64,000 nucleotides of DNA, from contig CAIYBN010000115.1 in assembly GCA_903924465.1 (NCBI GenBank), positions 38,003-102,002 of the forward strand, in the 5' to 3' direction. Below, piece after piece: positions 26,910-33,974 of the stretch. The stretch is from an uncultured Myxococcales bacterium (GTDB taxonomy: Bacteria > Myxococcota_A > UBA9042). A model generated the notes under the pieces. The model had not been told where the DNA came from and did no database searches. It worked only from the letters and a program-made list of their open reading frames with translations. How positions within the stretch are numbered: the first letter of the stretch is position 1; each line of letters begins with the position of its first letter. Made by a program: the position numbers and the translations under genes.

Positions 26910-28579
26910 AACTGCGCCGCCTCGTACAGCTGACACTCCAGAACCTGCGGACCAGTCGCGTGCGCACGCTGCTGGCGATGGTCGGCATCGTGGTCGGTAC
27001 CGCGCTCCTGATGTTCTTCCTGGGTCTGGGGCAGGGCCTGCGCGAACGCGTGCTGAACCGGATTTTCCCGGTGAACCAGCTGGAACTGGAACCGCGGTCG
27101 GTGCAGCTCTTTGGCACCCAGCAGGTGGTCGGTCAGGCGCCGCTCGACGATAGTCGCATCAAGCAGCTCGCCCAGCTGCCTGGTGTCGTTCGCGCCTTTG
27201 GCAAGCGCAAATCGGCGTTTCCGGCGCGGCTGTGGGGCGGTCGCGAACTGCTGGGCTACAATCTGTTTACGGAAGCGTTTTTTGACGGGATGCCGGTGGA
27301 AATCCTGCGCGGTGAGCTGGAGGCGTTTGAGAAGGGTGATGGCACGTCCGCGGCGGCCAAGCGCCCGCTGCGCTGCGATGTCGATCTGGACTGTCCGGTC
27401 GGGGCGGCGTGCCAGGACGCGATCTGCCAACGGGTCGTCTGGTCACAGCACTGGCGCGAATCACCGGTGCTGGCGTTGCCGTGCGGCAAGAATGACGACT
27501 GCCAGTCCGGCACTTGCGCGGACGGCCATTGCCAATCGGCGCAGGCCCCGCCGCTGGTGCGTTGCCTCCTGGAAAAGTCAGCTGGCAACGGTCGCGATCT
27601 GGAGTTTGACGCCGAACGCGGTTTGACTGCCCGAGCGTGTGATGCCGCAGGTGGTTGGTGCAAGACGGCTGTGCCGTGTCCGGAGCGGATGTACTGCGCG
27701 GCGGATCATCCGGACACGACGCTGGGATATTGCGAAGAGCCGCTGCCAGCGGTCATCAATCCGCTGTTGCTGGAGGTGTTCAATACCGACATGGCGCGTT
27801 CACTGGGCGCCGTGCCGGTGGGATCGCTGGCAGTCCTGTACGGCGTGCGTTTTCACGTCGCATTTGGCGATTCCTTCTTTACTCAGGACGCGGCGCGGCC
27901 GATGCAGCAGTACAAGCAGGCGCAGGTCGTCGGCTTTTCGCGCAAGGCGCCGGAATTGGGCGTCGCACTGCCACTGCCTGTCGTGCAGCACTGGAATCAC
28001 CGACTGCGCGGCGACGATCCGCGCGGTCCGTACGACGCCGTCCTGCTCGAAACTGCGGACAACGAAGCGGTCCCGCAGGTGTTCACGGCTGCCGAAAGCC
28101 TTGGCTTTTCACTCAGTCGCAAATCGCAAGCCGCGCGGACTGCGGGCGCCGTCATCTTCTTCACGGCGCTCGGCCTGGTCCTGCTGGCGCTGGTGGTGCT
28201 TGCCGTTGCCGGCGTGCAAATCGCCCAAACATTCGCGATGTTGGTGCATGAGCGGCGGCGGGAGATCGCCGTGCTCCGGGCGATTGGCGCTACCGGCAGT
28301 GACGTCGCGGTGTTGATTCTGGGCGAAGCGGCGCTGCTTGGGCTGCTGGGCGGGATCGCAGGCGTGACGCTCGCGTGGCTGGGCGCGCTGGGCGTGGACG
28401 CGGCGGCGCAGCATTGGCTGGCGAAAGTGCCCTTCCTGCCGGAAGGTTTCTTCGTGTTTCCAACATGGTCAGCGCCGCTCGCGATGGCCGTTTCCCTGGT
28501 TTGCTGTGTGCTCGGCGCCGCAGTGCCGGCACGTCGTGCCAGCCGGCTGGACCCGGCGCGCGTGCTCGCCGAAGCGTAG
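26906..28579 (+). CDS. MacB/FtsX-type ABC permease with Cys-rich extracytoplasmic insertion
   Basis: The permease has an N-terminal TM helix (about residues 22-42) and a C-terminal FtsX block of three helices from about residue 411 (including FFTALGLVLLALVVLAVAG) with the ERRREIAVLRAIGA loop. Between them is a large periplasmic domain. Residues 157-276 (27374-27733) carry 14 cysteines in a CxxDxDCPxGxxC style, like modules in secreted Cys-rich lipoproteins of related bacteria. Ordinary MacB periplasmic domains lack this. The gene forms an operon with the ATPase (ATGA overlap) and the anchored protein. The substrate is unknown; mechanotransmission or lipoprotein handling are options by family. 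Confidence 0.9.
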   Translation: MKLRRLVQLTLQNLRTSRVRTLLAMVGIVVGTALLMFFLGLGQGLRERVLNRIFPVNQLELEPRSVQLFGTQQVVGQAPLDDSRIKQLAQLPGVVRAFGKRKSAFPARLWGGRELLGYNLFTEAFFDGMPVEILRGELEAFEKGDGTSAAAKRPLRCDVDLDCPVGAACQDAICQRVVWSQHWRESPVLALPCGKNDDCQSGTCADGHCQSAQAPPLVRCLLEKSAGNGRDLEFDAERGLTARACDAAGGWCKTAVPCPERMYCAADHPDTTLGYCEEPLPAVINPLLLEVFNTDMARSLGAVPVGSLAVLYGVRFHVAFGDSFFTQDAARPMQQYKQAQVVGFSRKAPELGVALPLPVVQHWNHRLRGDDPRGPYDAVLLETADNEAVPQVFTAAESLGFSLSRKSQAARTAGAVIFFTALGLVLLALVVLAVAGVQIAQTFAMLVHERRREIAVLRAIGATGSDVAVLILGEAALLGLLGGIAGVTLAWLGALGVDAAAQHWLAKVPFLPEGFFVFPTWSAPLAMAVSLVCCVLGAAVPARRASRLDPARVLAEA

Positions 28580-28582
28580 CGC

Positions 28583-28834
28583 TCACGGCACCGGAAACAG
28601 GGTCTCCACGCGGATCGGCGTCGGCGCTCCGGCAGCATCCGTCACGAACCAAACCGCGCAAAACCCTACGACAAATATGGCGAGAAAGCCGACCAGATGC
28701 TCGTCCCAGCGCCGTTGTTTGCCCCAGAGCGCGAGCGAAAGCACCGCCAGCGCGGCGGCGAAGAGCGCCATGGTCGCCAGCACGCGTACGTCGAGGGAAA
28801 ACCAGCCGGCATAATGAAATTGCGCTTCAAACAT
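28583..28834 (-). CDS. Small two-helix membrane protein
   Basis: This 83-residue protein has two hydrophobic helices, one around VLATMALFAAALAVLSLALW and one around LVGFLAIFVVGFCAVWFV, with a KQRRWDEH loop between them. No family is recognised. Its ATG overlaps the end of the upstream CPBP gene by eight bases, so the two are probably co-translated. It may be an accessory subunit of that membrane protein. Confidence 0.6.
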   Translation of the reverse strand: MFEAQFHYAGWFSLDVRVLATMALFAAALAVLSLALWGKQRRWDEHLVGFLAIFVVGFCAVWFVTDAAGAPTPIRVETLFPVP

Positions 28835-29396
28835 GCGTTCCAGGCGGGTCCAAGCGGCCGTACCGCTGCCCCAGTCTACGCAAGTTCACCGCGTTGACAA
28901 CGATGTGCGCGACGGCGCTGGGCCAGGGCGAGTGAAAATGCCACGCCAGCCAGGCAAACACACCGCCAGCGACCAACGCAAACAGCGGCCACGGCCAGAG
29001 GCGACGATTGCCGAGACCGTGCGCCGCGGCAAAGAGCAGCGTCGCCGGTACCGGGCCCAGCGCAACCTGAAGCGGACCGCGGAACAGGGACTCCTCGCCG
29101 ATGCCGCTGAGCACCGCGAGCCACCACGCCTGTTGCCGGGAAACAGGCCCCAGGAGTTGCGCCATCTTGTTGCCAAGCGCTTGAAAACGCGGCCACAACC
29201 GTTCAGTCAGCCATGTCGCCGCAAGCAGCAGCACACCAGCCGCCAAACCCGCGAGCCACGCCAACGGCGAGTTCGGCACCGCCAGAATCGCCAGACCAGC
29301 GTGCATCGGCACGGTCAGCAGCGCGGCCAACAGCGTCATCGCCCCGTACAGGAGCGTGGCGTTGCGCAGCGAACTGGCGGGGAAAGCTTGGCTCAT
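28827..29396 (-). CDS. CPBP-family intramembrane protease homologue
   Basis: The 189-residue polytopic protein carries the family motifs: EESLFRG (EExxxR), the AAAHG His segment and HIVVNAVN (HxxxN). These residues form the glutamic intramembrane protease site in Rce1-like enzymes; many bacterial members have unknown substrates or immunity roles. Start ATG 29396 (MSQAFPASS) has no strong ribosome-binding site. The frame is open upstream but without family sequence. It is followed by the overlapping small membrane protein. Confidence 0.8.
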   Translation of the reverse strand: MSQAFPASSLRNATLLYGAMTLLAALLTVPMHAGLAILAVPNSPLAWLAGLAAGVLLLAATWLTERLWPRFQALGNKMAQLLGPVSRQQAWWLAVLSGIGEESLFRGPLQVALGPVPATLLFAAAHGLGNRRLWPWPLFALVAGGVFAWLAWHFHSPWPSAVAHIVVNAVNLRRLGQRYGRLDPPGTHV

Positions 29397-29498
29397 CGGG
29401 ACTTCATGCAGCGAATTCGCCGGAAAACTTGACGGATAATCACGACGCGAGAGGCTGATGCGGCCGGGAGTCTGCTCACCCACCGGCGGGAGGTTGCG

Positions 29499-30134
29499 AT
29501 GCGCCCGAGGAACCCTTTGCAAGCATGGCTGCGCACGTCGCGAACGGCAAGCGTTGCCCTGCTGATCGCGGCGATGGGCTGTGATCGCGCGCCGGAATTG
29601 GACCGGATGACGCAGCAGGTCGTGGAAGCGGGCGTGGGCAGTTCCGAACGGGCGCCCATGCGCGCGGTGATCCCGACGCGGCCCGCGGCGGTGGAGCACA
29701 CGATTGTCGTGGATGACGAGCGCTACTTGGGCGACATCGCGCGGCAGCTCGGCGTCACGGTGGATGAGATGCTGGCGATGAACAAGCTGGCGGAGCCGAC
29801 ACTGCAACGCGGTCAGGTGCTGAAGGTTGAAACGACCGCGGACTTGATCAACGGCTGGGAAGCCCGGCGGACGGAGCGGCGGGCGCTCAAGGCGCAGCGG
29901 GAAGCCGAGAAACGCGCGGCGAAGGCCAAGGCGGAGGCGGACGCGCGGGCGGCGCGGCAGTTGGCCAAGCGTTTGAAGAAGTTGAAAGGCAAGGCGGCCG
30001 AAGCGGCGCTCGTCGCGGCGCATGCCAGCACGCCAGAAGTGGCGGCGACGGGACCGGTCGACGTGACGCACAAGTCACCGGGTGGCGCGACTGTGCGGAC
30101 GATTCGCATTGGCGCAGCGGCTGCGAAGCCGTAG
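29499..30134 (+). CDS. LysM-domain lipoprotein
   Basis: The N-terminus is a lipoprotein signal with lipobox LLIAAMGC, so the mature protein starts at Cys28. One LysM repeat (about residues 66-110: HTIVVDDERYLGDIARQLGV, then VDEMLAMNKL and RGQVLKVE) predicts peptidoglycan binding. An Ala/Lys/Arg-rich helical stretch follows (about 120-165), likely a coiled coil. The total length is 211 residues. The start follows CGGGAGG. It converges on the Cys-rich lipoprotein gene. Confidence 0.8.
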   Translation: MRPRNPLQAWLRTSRTASVALLIAAMGCDRAPELDRMTQQVVEAGVGSSERAPMRAVIPTRPAAVEHTIVVDDERYLGDIARQLGVTVDEMLAMNKLAEPTLQRGQVLKVETTADLINGWEARRTERRALKAQREAEKRAAKAKAEADARAARQLAKRLKKLKGKAAEAALVAAHASTPEVAATGPVDVTHKSPGGATVRTIRIGAAAAKP

Positions 30135-30203
30135 CTCCAGAACTTGTAGATATTGAGCAAGGCGTCAGGCGACCCTCAGGCGATCGCCATCACCGAAGTG
30201 GGC

Positions 30204-31952
30204 TCACGGACCGCCCAAGCCGCTGCCGGTGCCGCAGTTGTGGGGCACCGCGCCGCCGCTGCCGCCGCCCGTGATCGAGCTCATCAGGTCGCAGGTGCAG
30301 GACAGCCCGCCGAAGCAATCCGGCGCGTTGGCCGCAGGCGTCAGGCAGGACAGGTCGAAGGGCAGGCCGCCGGTGCCGCCCGTGCCACCGCTACAGCAGG
30401 CGCCGAACAGCGCCGACGTGCACGACGGGTCGCTGGGGTTGCTGCAATCGCAGGCGGCGGTCGACGGGTCCAGGCCGCAGAGCGCGCTCTTGGTGCCACC
30501 GCCGCTGCTGCCGGCCGCAGCGCACGAGCAGACGCCCTCGCCGGGATTCGCGCCGGTGCCACCGGGCAAGCCGGGCAGGCCGCCGACAGACGACGCCTGC
30601 ACGCAGCTGGAGCCCTTCTTGGAATTGCAGAAGGCCACGACGCCGTCGCACTTGCCGGCCGTGTCGTAGCACAGACCCGTGCTGGTATCGCACGCCAGCG
30701 TGAACGTCGTCGTGCCGGCGTTTTGGCAGTCGGAGTCGAGCTTGCAGGTGCCGCTCGCCGGTCCGGTTCCGCCGGTCGAGCCGGTGCAGGAGTACGTCCC
30801 GCTCTTGCAGGTGCCGGCGCTCTTGGCGGCGCAATCCGCGTCCGTCGTGCATTCCACGCAGGACCACACGCCGTTGATCTGCACGCAGCCGGGGTACGGC
30901 GCGACGCACGCGGCGCACTGGCCCGAGCCAGCCGATTTCGCGCACTTGTGCGAGGCCAAATCACAGGTTTGACCGACCGTGCTGCTCGCGCAGTGCGTGT
31001 CATTCGTGCATTCGACGCAGCTGCCGTCGGCCAGCTTGATGGGCGTCGGAGCGCTGCATGCGCCGCTCGTGATGCAGGTGTGCGAGTTCGCGTCGCACTT
31101 GCCGCCGGTGCACTGGGCGTCCGTCAGGCAGCCCACGCAGGCGCCGCCGAAGCATTTGTCCGCGCAGGTGGAACACGCGTCAGCGACCGTGCAGCTGGAA
31201 CCGTAGCAGCAGGTCGAAGCCTGGAAGGCGCAGACGTTGCCGACGACGGTCTTCTGGCAGGTGCTCTTGTCGGGGCAGGTGCCGCCGTTGTCGCAGGTGG
31301 GCGCGCAGACTTTGGCCGAGCCGAGCTGGATGCATTTCAGGCCGTCCGCGCAGTCCAATTGCGCGTTGCACGTGTCGCACTGCTGCTTGACGACGGCGCA
31401 TTTGCCGGTCGAGGCGACGCACGATTGGCCGGCGTCGCAGGGCGTCACCAGGCAGCCGTCGCAGGAGTAGTTCGGCGGGAGGCAGTTGCTGTTGGCGGCC
31501 TTGGTGTCCGCCTTGTCGCACTTGAAGGCCGTCGGGCACTCGTTCACGCTGCCGCATTTCTTGGCGCAGAACGTGCCGTTCAACAGCGTGATGCACTGGT
31601 AGGCGGAGTCGCCGCAATCGGCGTCCACTTTGCAGGCCTGGCACGCGGCGCCTTTGCCGGCGCTCACGTCGTCCGGAGTCGTGGTGGTGTCGGTGCCGCC
31701 CGGGCTCGTGTCCAAATCGGTGCCGCCGCCGGTGTCGCTGACGTCGAAACCGCCAACAAACGTGTCCGTGGTCGTCTTTGTCGCGCAGAAGCCGCCGCTA
31801 CAGGTTTGACCGTTCGGACAGTCGCTGGAGAGCTTGCAGGACTGACCGGACGGGCCGCTGGCGGCGGTGCTGTTGCCGCAGCCGACGAGTGCGACCAGGG
31901 CCAACAGGGCGAACGAGTTGAACAGGGAAACAACGAGGTTGCGAGCGTGCAT
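30204..31952 (-). CDS. Large Cys-rich lipoprotein
   Basis: The protein starts MHARNLVVSLFNSFALLALV and has a lipobox ALVGC, giving about 557 mature residues with roughly 73 cysteines. The cysteines recur in units such as CKLSSDCPNGQTC, VDADCGDSAYQC, CTTDADCAAKSAGTC and CKLDSDC, the CxxDxDC modules common in Myxococcota/Bradymonadota surface proteins. A Gly/Thr/Asp-rich linker follows the first module. No enzymatic motif is seen. The start ATG 31952 has AAAGG six bases upstream, and a strong promoter lies at 32005-32033. Cell-surface location and disulfide bonding are inferred. Confidence 0.8.
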   Translation of the reverse strand: MHARNLVVSLFNSFALLALVALVGCGNSTAASGPSGQSCKLSSDCPNGQTCSGGFCATKTTTDTFVGGFDVSDTGGGTDLDTSPGGTDTTTTPDDVSAGKGAACQACKVDADCGDSAYQCITLLNGTFCAKKCGSVNECPTAFKCDKADTKAANSNCLPPNYSCDGCLVTPCDAGQSCVASTGKCAVVKQQCDTCNAQLDCADGLKCIQLGSAKVCAPTCDNGGTCPDKSTCQKTVVGNVCAFQASTCCYGSSCTVADACSTCADKCFGGACVGCLTDAQCTGGKCDANSHTCITSGACSAPTPIKLADGSCVECTNDTHCASSTVGQTCDLASHKCAKSAGSGQCAACVAPYPGCVQINGVWSCVECTTDADCAAKSAGTCKSGTYSCTGSTGGTGPASGTCKLDSDCQNAGTTTFTLACDTSTGLCYDTAGKCDGVVAFCNSKKGSSCVQASSVGGLPGLPGGTGANPGEGVCSCAAAGSSGGGTKSALCGLDPSTAACDCSNPSDPSCTSALFGACCSGGTGGTGGLPFDLSCLTPAANAPDCFGGLSCTCDLMSSITGGGSGGAVPHNCGTGSGLGGP

Positions 31953-32004
31953 AACGTGCCTTTGGGAAAGGGGATCCTGTGCGACGCAAAAACGACGCTG
32001 CCAC

Positions 32005-32033
32005 ACTTTACGGACATTTGGTCACGGTTTCAA
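32005..32033 (-). promoter_or_regulatory. Strong sigma-70-type promoter of the Cys-rich lipoprotein gene
   Basis: Read on the minus strand: TTGAAA (32033-32028, 5/6) then 17 bases then TAAAGT (32010-32005, 4/6). It is 52 bases upstream of the ATG. This is among the best promoter matches in the window. Confidence 0.55.
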
Positions 32034-32090
32034 GGATGTTGTTGCCGTCGGACGCAGGTCCGCGTGATTCTTCTGTGAAATTGTGCAAGC

Positions 32091-33119
32091 ATGGCTTTCA
32101 TGCAGCGCAGGTGGACACTCCTTTGGCAGCCCGATGAAGCGCAGTTGATCGCGGCTTTGCCGTCGCTGCCGCCGGAGCAAGTGCGCCGTGGGCCGATCGT
32201 GCTTGCGACCGATCAGCCTGCGCGGCAAACGGTGGACGGAAAGGCTGTGGGCGTTTTGGACGGCGTCGTCTTCAACGATCGTCAACTCGCCGAGCCGCTG
32301 GCTGGCCGCGGCGCTCCGGTCGTGGACCAACAGGACTTGGCGCTGCACGCTGTCGGTTGGTCAGGGCTGTCAGGACTGGGCGCCATGCGCTGGCACGGGA
32401 CGCTCGCGGTGCTGCATCAGGCCCAACGGACCGCGATCGTGGCGCGGGATTGGCAAGGCGTGGGCGGGCTTCATTGGGCACCGGTGGGCCACGGTCAGCT
32501 GTTTGCCAACACAGCGGCAGCGTTTCTGGCATTCGGTGTGCGACCGCAACTGGTTCCTCCGGGCATGCTCGCGATGTGCGCGCCATCTGGGGTGCAGTGG
32601 CAGGTGATTCCGTCGCAGCCGGAAGTGCGCGCGTGGTTTCGTGATTTGCCGGAAGAGCTTGCGCATCCGACCCCGGAGCATTGGCAGGCCGGACTGATGG
32701 CGCGCCTTGAGGACGCGGTTCGCGCCTGCCAGCGCTCGCTCACGTGCATCGCGCGGGACACGCCGACCGATGCCGCAGGTTCTTGGCTGGTACAACACTT
32801 GCCCTTGCCGCCGACCGCGACGCCGAAGGGAATTTGGACGCTCGCGGGCGCGAATGCGTGGCTCGGCTTGGCTGCGGTCGAGCCGCTGGAACCGCAGTCA
32901 GGCCCATGGCCCGCGCCGGAACCGTCGGAGCCGCTACGCGTGGACGATCACGTGGCGCGGGCGCGCCGTGTGCGCGCGACTTGGCTGCCCGACCTGGCGT
33001 TGGAAACGGCGCGTTTGGACGCCGAGAAGCGGAATTTGCAGTTGGTCGCGCCGCACCTGGATCCGGCCGTGCTGGCGTGGCTGGGCGCGATGCCCCGGGC
33101 GTTGCGGCCTCTCGCTTGA
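32091..33119 (+). CDS. Asparagine-synthetase-like protein lacking catalytic motifs
   Basis: The 342-residue protein matches the outline of class-B asparagine synthetases. VGVLDGVVFNDRQL resembles the glutaminase-domain strand, IVARDWQGVGGLHW the ARDRLGxKPLYY segment, and the C-terminus (DAEKRNLQLVAPHLDPAVLA) the xxxVRVPFLDHxLVE segment. However, the N-terminus (MAFMQRRW) lacks the catalytic Cys2, and the SGGLDS PP-loop is missing; the synthetase half is cut short. It is probably not an amidotransferase. Role unknown; possibly a lasso- or ribosomal-peptide-type relic or scaffold, but no precursor gene is seen. The assignment is by motif resemblance only. Confidence 0.5.
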   Translation: MAFMQRRWTLLWQPDEAQLIAALPSLPPEQVRRGPIVLATDQPARQTVDGKAVGVLDGVVFNDRQLAEPLAGRGAPVVDQQDLALHAVGWSGLSGLGAMRWHGTLAVLHQAQRTAIVARDWQGVGGLHWAPVGHGQLFANTAAAFLAFGVRPQLVPPGMLAMCAPSGVQWQVIPSQPEVRAWFRDLPEELAHPTPEHWQAGLMARLEDAVRACQRSLTCIARDTPTDAAGSWLVQHLPLPPTATPKGIWTLAGANAWLGLAAVEPLEPQSGPWPAPEPSEPLRVDDHVARARRVRATWLPDLALETARLDAEKRNLQLVAPHLDPAVLAWLGAMPRALRPLA

Positions 33120-33144
33120 CACCTGTCGCCAGTGGGGATTCGAT
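33116..33144 (+). promoter_or_regulatory. Possible promoter of the GST-like gene
   Basis: A perfect TTGACA (33116-33121) overlaps the upstream stop codon and is followed after 17 bases by TTCGAT (33139-33144, 3/6). It is 36 bases from the GST-like start. The -10 is weak. Confidence 0.35.
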
Positions 33145-33179
33145 CGCGCCACACCCCCGCGACGGCTTTGGAGGCCAGC

Positions 33180-33842
33180 ATGCTGCTCTTGATGACGCCC
33201 ACCAGCCCTTTTGCGCGCAAATGCAGGATGTTCGCCGCGCTCAAGCGGATTGATCTGCCGTGCGTGGACGAAGCGGCTCACGCGTCCGGCAGCCGTGTGC
33301 CGGGCTTGAATCCGTTGGCGCAAGTGCCGACTTTGGTGCGCGATGATGGCTCGGCGGTCTTCGACTCACGCGTCATCGTTCAGCTGTTGGACCTGTTGGC
33401 GCCAAGCGGTCCGGAATTGCTGCCGCGCGATGCCTTGCGGCGCATCGACGTGCTGCGCTGGGAATCGGTGTTCGACGGTGTGTGCGACGCCGCGGTGCTG
33501 GTCGTCATGGAACAGCGACGGCCGGTGGAAAAGCAGGACGAGCAGTGGCTGAAGCGGCAGATGGCGAAGGTCGAAGCCGGTTTGGAGGCAGGCGAACTGG
33601 CGCTGATGAGCCGATCAGGGCCGGTCGAGCGGCTTGGTCCGAGTGGTGCGCCGAGCCTGAGCGAGCGAACCTGGTTGGTGGGCACGACGATGACGCTTGC
33701 GGATCTCGCGCTGGTGGCCGCGCTCGGCTATGTCCGCTTGCGCATGCCGCACGTGCTCTCGGGGCGATTCTGGGCCCTGCAGGCGCTGGAGAGCAAACTG
33801 ATGGTGCTTCCAGCGATCGCCGCGACGGCGCCGCCTGCCTGA
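33180..33842 (+). CDS. Glutathione S-transferase family protein
   Basis: The 220-residue product starts MLLLMTPTSPFARKCRMFAA, with the TSPFARK motif of the GST N-terminal thioredoxin fold; the catalytic Ser of bacterial GSTs would lie there. GLNPLAQVPTLVRDDG is the typical cis-Pro GSH-binding loop (NP.G.VP.L), and FDSRVIVQLLD follows. The C-terminal helical domain includes MTLADLALVAALGYV. The start has GGAGG at good spacing. The frame is open upstream to 33132 but without family sequence. Confidence 0.85.
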   Translation: MLLLMTPTSPFARKCRMFAALKRIDLPCVDEAAHASGSRVPGLNPLAQVPTLVRDDGSAVFDSRVIVQLLDLLAPSGPELLPRDALRRIDVLRWESVFDGVCDAAVLVVMEQRRPVEKQDEQWLKRQMAKVEAGLEAGELALMSRSGPVERLGPSGAPSLSERTWLVGTTMTLADLALVAALGYVRLRMPHVLSGRFWALQALESKLMVLPAIAATAPPA

Positions 33843-33974
33843 TCGCGTCGCGTTATCTTCACAGGCTCGTGACATCCGCGATCTGGACGGAAGCGAACGG
33901 CTGTGGCACACCATCGGGCCTGCGATTTGCGCGTCCCGCAGCCTTTCCGACCCCGTCTTCCCGTGGAGTCCCCG

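Noticed and set aside
30153..32078. 641-codon plus-strand frame opposite the Cys-rich lipoprotein
   Set aside because: It is the antisense of a Cys-rich repeat gene; its Ala/Arg/Gly-rich sequence has no motif. The minus-strand gene has promoter, ribosome-binding site, signal and lipobox.
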